Origin: a bacterium
GTDB taxonomy: Bacteria; Deinococcota; Deinococci; Deinococcales; Deinococcaceae
Direction: 5' to 3'
Assembly (NCBI GenBank): GCA_021810505.1
Contig: JAJZIR010000004.1
Coordinates: forward strand, 1 to 64,000
Length of the DNA stretch: 64,000 nucleotides
Shown: positions 62,024 through 64,000 of the stretch, in pieces
How the letters are laid out: each line of letters starts with the position of its first letter
How positions within the stretch are numbered: the stretch's first letter is position 1
Notes under the pieces: model-generated
What the model was told of the DNA's origin: nothing
The model's input: the letters and a program-made list of their open reading frames with translations, nothing else
The model's database searches: none
Made by a program: the position numbers and the translations under genes

Positions 62024-63352
62024 CTAGTTACCCTTGACCTGGTATCCCTGGCCCTTGGCGTAGCTCAAAACGTCGTTCTGCCAGGCGTCCAGGGAAGCCG
62101 CCCAGCCCATCTTGCCGCTCACGGCGGCGGCGGCGTAGCGATTGAAGCTGTTATTGGCGTAGAGGAACCAGGGAGCCCAGACGAAGTTGACGGGAACTCC
62201 CCTGGAGGCCTGCGCGTAGATCTGGGCGATGTTCTGGCCGCCGAAGAACTTGCTGGGGTTCTGGTGGGGATCATGCAGGGCCGGCAAGGACAGGCCGGCC
62301 CGATCAGCCGGGAACAGGCCGCCGTTCTGCCAGTTAAGCGCCACCGCGGTGGGCGCGGCGTTGATCCAGAGGGCGAAGATGGCGGCCGCCTGCTTGTGCT
62401 TGCTCTGGATGGTCACCACATCGGAGGAGCCGCCCCAGTTCCCGCTGGCGAAGTGCCCACCAGCGGTCCACTGCGGCAGCGGAGCGGCCCGCCAGTCTCC
62501 GGCGCTGACCGAGCCCAGCGTGCTGGCCAGGCTTCCTGGGCCCCAGGCTGCCTGCACCAGCAAGGCAACCTGCCCCTTGGCCAGGGCGCTGTTCAGCTCG
62601 CTGGTGAAGTCGGGCAGAGTCGCAACCTCGCCGGCCTTGACCAGCTTGCCCCAGAAAGACATCACCCGCTTGGCCGCCGCATTGTTGAGGCTCTGGGTCC
62701 AGGTATGGCCGCTGTGGGTCCAGAAGCGCCCACCGTCAGCCCAGGCCAAGCCCATCACCCAGGGCGCGTAGGTGGAAAAGAAGTCGCTGAAGTAGATCTT
62801 CCCGCCGCTCTCGCGCTTGAGCTTGGCGGCGTCGGCCGCGAACTGCGCCCAGGTCTTGGGGACGGCGAGCCCGTACTTCTTGAAGATATCGGCCCGGTAG
62901 TTGAGGGCAAAGGGCCCGGTGTCTTGAGGGATCGCGTAGACGGCGCTGCCCTGAGGGGAGACCTGACCCCAAGTCCAAGGCACGAACAGGCTTTTGTACT
63001 TGGACATGCCGTACTTAGTCAGGTTGACCAGGCCGCCGTAGTTGATGAAGTCCGGAAGGAAATCGTACTCGACCTGAGCGACATCGGGCGCACCGGTCCC
63101 GGCCTTGAGCGCGGTCAGCAGCTTGGTGTACTCGGCCGACCCCGATCCCACATTGCTCCATTTGATGTGGATCTTGGGATAGACCTTTTCAAAGGCCGCC
63201 ACGGTCTTGTCGATGCCGGGCACCCAGGACCAGAAGGTGAGAGTGACCGGAGGGCCGCTGTAGGCGGGAAACGCGGGGGTCTGGGCCAGAGCCGCCGATG
63301 CGAGGAGCAGGGTAGGGACAGCGAGCAGGCGAGCCGGAAGGGGAATCTTCAT
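62024..63352 (-). CDS. Galactoside ABC transporter substrate-binding protein
   Basis: The 442-residue family 1 solute-binding protein has a signal peptide with cleavage near ALA-Q (residue about 23), followed by PVTLTFWSWVPGIDKTVAAFEKVYPKI. Typical later blocks are YAIPQDTGPFALNYRADIFKKYGL and PKTWAQFAADAAKL. It delivers sugars to the two permeases encoded downstream; the linked GH42 and galT genes suggest a beta-galactoside such as lactose or galacto-oligosaccharides. The ATG at 63352 has GGAAAGGA upstream. Confidence 0.9.
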   Translation of the reverse strand: MKIPLPARLLAVPTLLLASAALAQTPAFPAYSGPPVTLTFWSWVPGIDKTVAAFEKVYPKIHIKWSNVGSGSAEYTKLLTALKAGTGAPDVAQVEYDFLPDFINYGGLVNLTKYGMSKYKSLFVPWTWGQVSPQGSAVYAIPQDTGPFALNYRADIFKKYGLAVPKTWAQFAADAAKLKRESGGKIYFSDFFSTYAPWVMGLAWADGGRFWTHSGHTWTQSLNNAAAKRVMSFWGKLVKAGEVATLPDFTSELNSALAKGQVALLVQAAWGPGSLASTLGSVSAGDWRAAPLPQWTAGGHFASGNWGGSSDVVTIQSKHKQAAAIFALWINAAPTAVALNWQNGGLFPADRAGLSLPALHDPHQNPSKFFGGQNIAQIYAQASRGVPVNFVWAPWFLYANNSFNRYAAAAVSGKMGWAASLDAWQNDVLSYAKGQGYQVKGN

Positions 63353-63419
63353 AGGAGTCCTTTCCAAGAGAGAGCGAGGGCGCAGCCCCCGAGCCAGGAG
63401 TCTTCCTGATGGCGCGAGT

Positions 63420-63449
63420 ATCCTAGCCGGATTTTCGATTTGTTGTCAA
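63420..63449 (-). promoter_or_regulatory. Promoter of the galactoside operon
   Basis: Minus strand: perfect TTGACA (63449-63444), 18-nt spacer, TAGGAT (63425-63420). The start point near 63413 gives a leader of about 60 nt to the binding-protein ATG. Confidence 0.65.
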
Positions 63450-63463
63450 GATGGCAAGTGAGC

Positions 63464-63475
63464 GCAATGGATTGC
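63464..63475. promoter_or_regulatory. Candidate regulator site upstream of the galactoside promoter
   Basis: GCAAT-GG-ATTGC is an inverted repeat lying about 15 bp upstream of the -35 box. Sites with GCAA/TTGC half-sites are common for sugar regulators of the LacI and GntR groups. No regulator gene is linked within the window; function is a guess. Confidence 0.35.
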
Positions 63476-63508
63476 AAGCAGTTTTTTCAGGAATTGTTTT
63501 TATTTAGC

Positions 63509-63546
63509 CATATAAAAGGTATGGAGCCCGGTCGGGCTCCATACCT
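63509..63546 (-). terminator. Rho-independent terminator of the aminotransferase gene
   Basis: A 14-bp perfect stem with 2-nt loop (63517-63530 and 63533-63546) is followed on the minus strand by TTTTATAT. It lies 19 nt after the aminotransferase stop codon (63566). Confidence 0.8.
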
Positions 63547-63565
63547 GGGGGCAGAGAGCAGGGGA

Positions 63566-64000
63566 TCAGGCGGTCACACCCATCAGCTGGCCGATCCTTT
63601 CCAGCGCCGAGGCGATCTGCTCCAGGCTGGTGGCGTAGCTCAAGCGCACTCGTCCGGGCGCAGCGAAGTCGGTACCCGGGACCACCGCCACCCTGGCCTG
63701 TTCCAGCAGGATGCGCGAGGCTTCCAACTCGTCTCGGTGCAGCGCCGAGATATCGGCCATGACGTAGAAAGCCCCGTCCGGGGTGGGGGTAGATAACCCC
63801 AGGGCGTTCAGGCCGGCCACAATCCGGTCGCGGCGCAGGCGGAACTGCTCTCTGGCCATCTGGATGAAGGCGGCGCTGCCCGAAAGGGCGGCAATGGTCG
63901 CCCACTGGGCGATCGAGTTGGGGTTCGAGGTGCTCTGGCCCTGGATGGCATTCATGGCGTCGATCAGTGGCTTAGGGCCAGCTGCGTAGCCGATCCGCCA
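63566..64000 (-). CDS. Aspartate aminotransferase-like class I/II aminotransferase, 3' part
   Basis: Only the C-terminal 144 residues are in the window; the gene continues past the right edge. The visible part starts WRIGYAAGPKPLIDAMNAIQGQSTSNPNSIAQWA, directly after where the PLP lysine motif would lie, and contains MADISALH, GTDFAAPGRVRLSYATS, in which the arginine binds the substrate carboxylate. These match the aspartate/aromatic aminotransferase Ib subgroup of thermophiles and Bacillus. Normal size is near 390 residues, so about 250 are missing. A strong terminator follows. Confidence 0.88.
   Translation of the reverse strand, partial: WRIGYAAGPKPLIDAMNAIQGQSTSNPNSIAQWATIAALSGSAAFIQMAREQFRLRRDRIVAGLNALGLSTPTPDGAFYVMADISALHRDELEASRILLEQARVAVVPGTDFAAPGRVRLSYATSLEQIASALERIGQLMGVTA

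Overview
The window is about 64 kb of GC-rich bacterial chromosome, densely packed with genes. The best guess for the organism is a member of the Deinococcota; this is inference. It rests on three things. Many genes (lacI, trmFO, the LCP and LEA2 genes, the FAH-family gene, an aminotransferase and others) have a -10 box of the form TANNNT only 5-7 nt before the start codon, the leaderless pattern known to be abundant in Deinococcus. The gene content fits: trmFO, a YtxJ/BrxC-like bacilliredoxin, DUF4388 proteins, LEA type 2 lipoprotein. GTG and TTG starts and 4-bp ATGA/GTGA overlaps are very common. I see no phage, no insertion sequence and no CRISPR array.

Layout. (1) 1-13.5 kb is a plant-polysaccharide/mannoside island: acetyl-xylan esterase and LacI regulator on the minus strand, divergent GH2 beta-mannosidase plus lyxose/mannose isomerase, a secreted clan GH-A-type glycosidase, then a ROK regulator, sugar isomerase/epimerase, Gfo/Idh/MocA dehydrogenase and an ABC sugar importer without its ATPase. 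Two promoters here carry nearly the same operator-like palindrome and probably answer to the LacI protein. (2) 13.4-19.1 kb (minus) holds an unknown protein, a SNF2-type helicase, an acetamidase and a Cj0069-like ATP-grasp protein. The first two genes contain several very long perfect inverted repeats. (3) 19.3-33 kb holds tRNA-Pro, a phosphoesterase, an RlmI-like methyltransferase, a TauE exporter, an FAH-family protein, a class III aminotransferase, citrate synthase, a two-component system, a ClC channel and a MoxR-VWA pair. (4) 33-51 kb is housekeeping: tmRNA, glutaredoxin, GGDEF, Nudix, a beta-propeller lipoprotein, FlK-type thioesterase plus thiolase, an antiporter with a P-II-like partner, LCP, LEA2 and amidase, a DUF4388/DUF4388/HAMP module, a bacilliredoxin fusion and trmFO. 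(5) 51-57 kb has a cupin and an aldo/keto reductase next to an AraC-family regulator broken by two single-base frameshifts, then acs and a SatP-like acetate permease. (6) 57-63.4 kb (minus) is a galactoside operon: binding protein, two permeases, GH42 beta-galactosidase, galT. The window ends inside an aspartate aminotransferase gene.

The genes suggest an aerobic heterotroph living on plant oligosaccharides (mannosides, acetylated xylan, galactosides) and acetate. Nothing in the window is a clear, complete new system. The points most worth a second look are the palindrome-rich helicase locus, the probable LacI regulon, the HAMP/DUF4388 signalling module without an output domain, the P-II-like/antiporter pair, and the short upstream ORFs coupled to the Nudix and thiolase genes.
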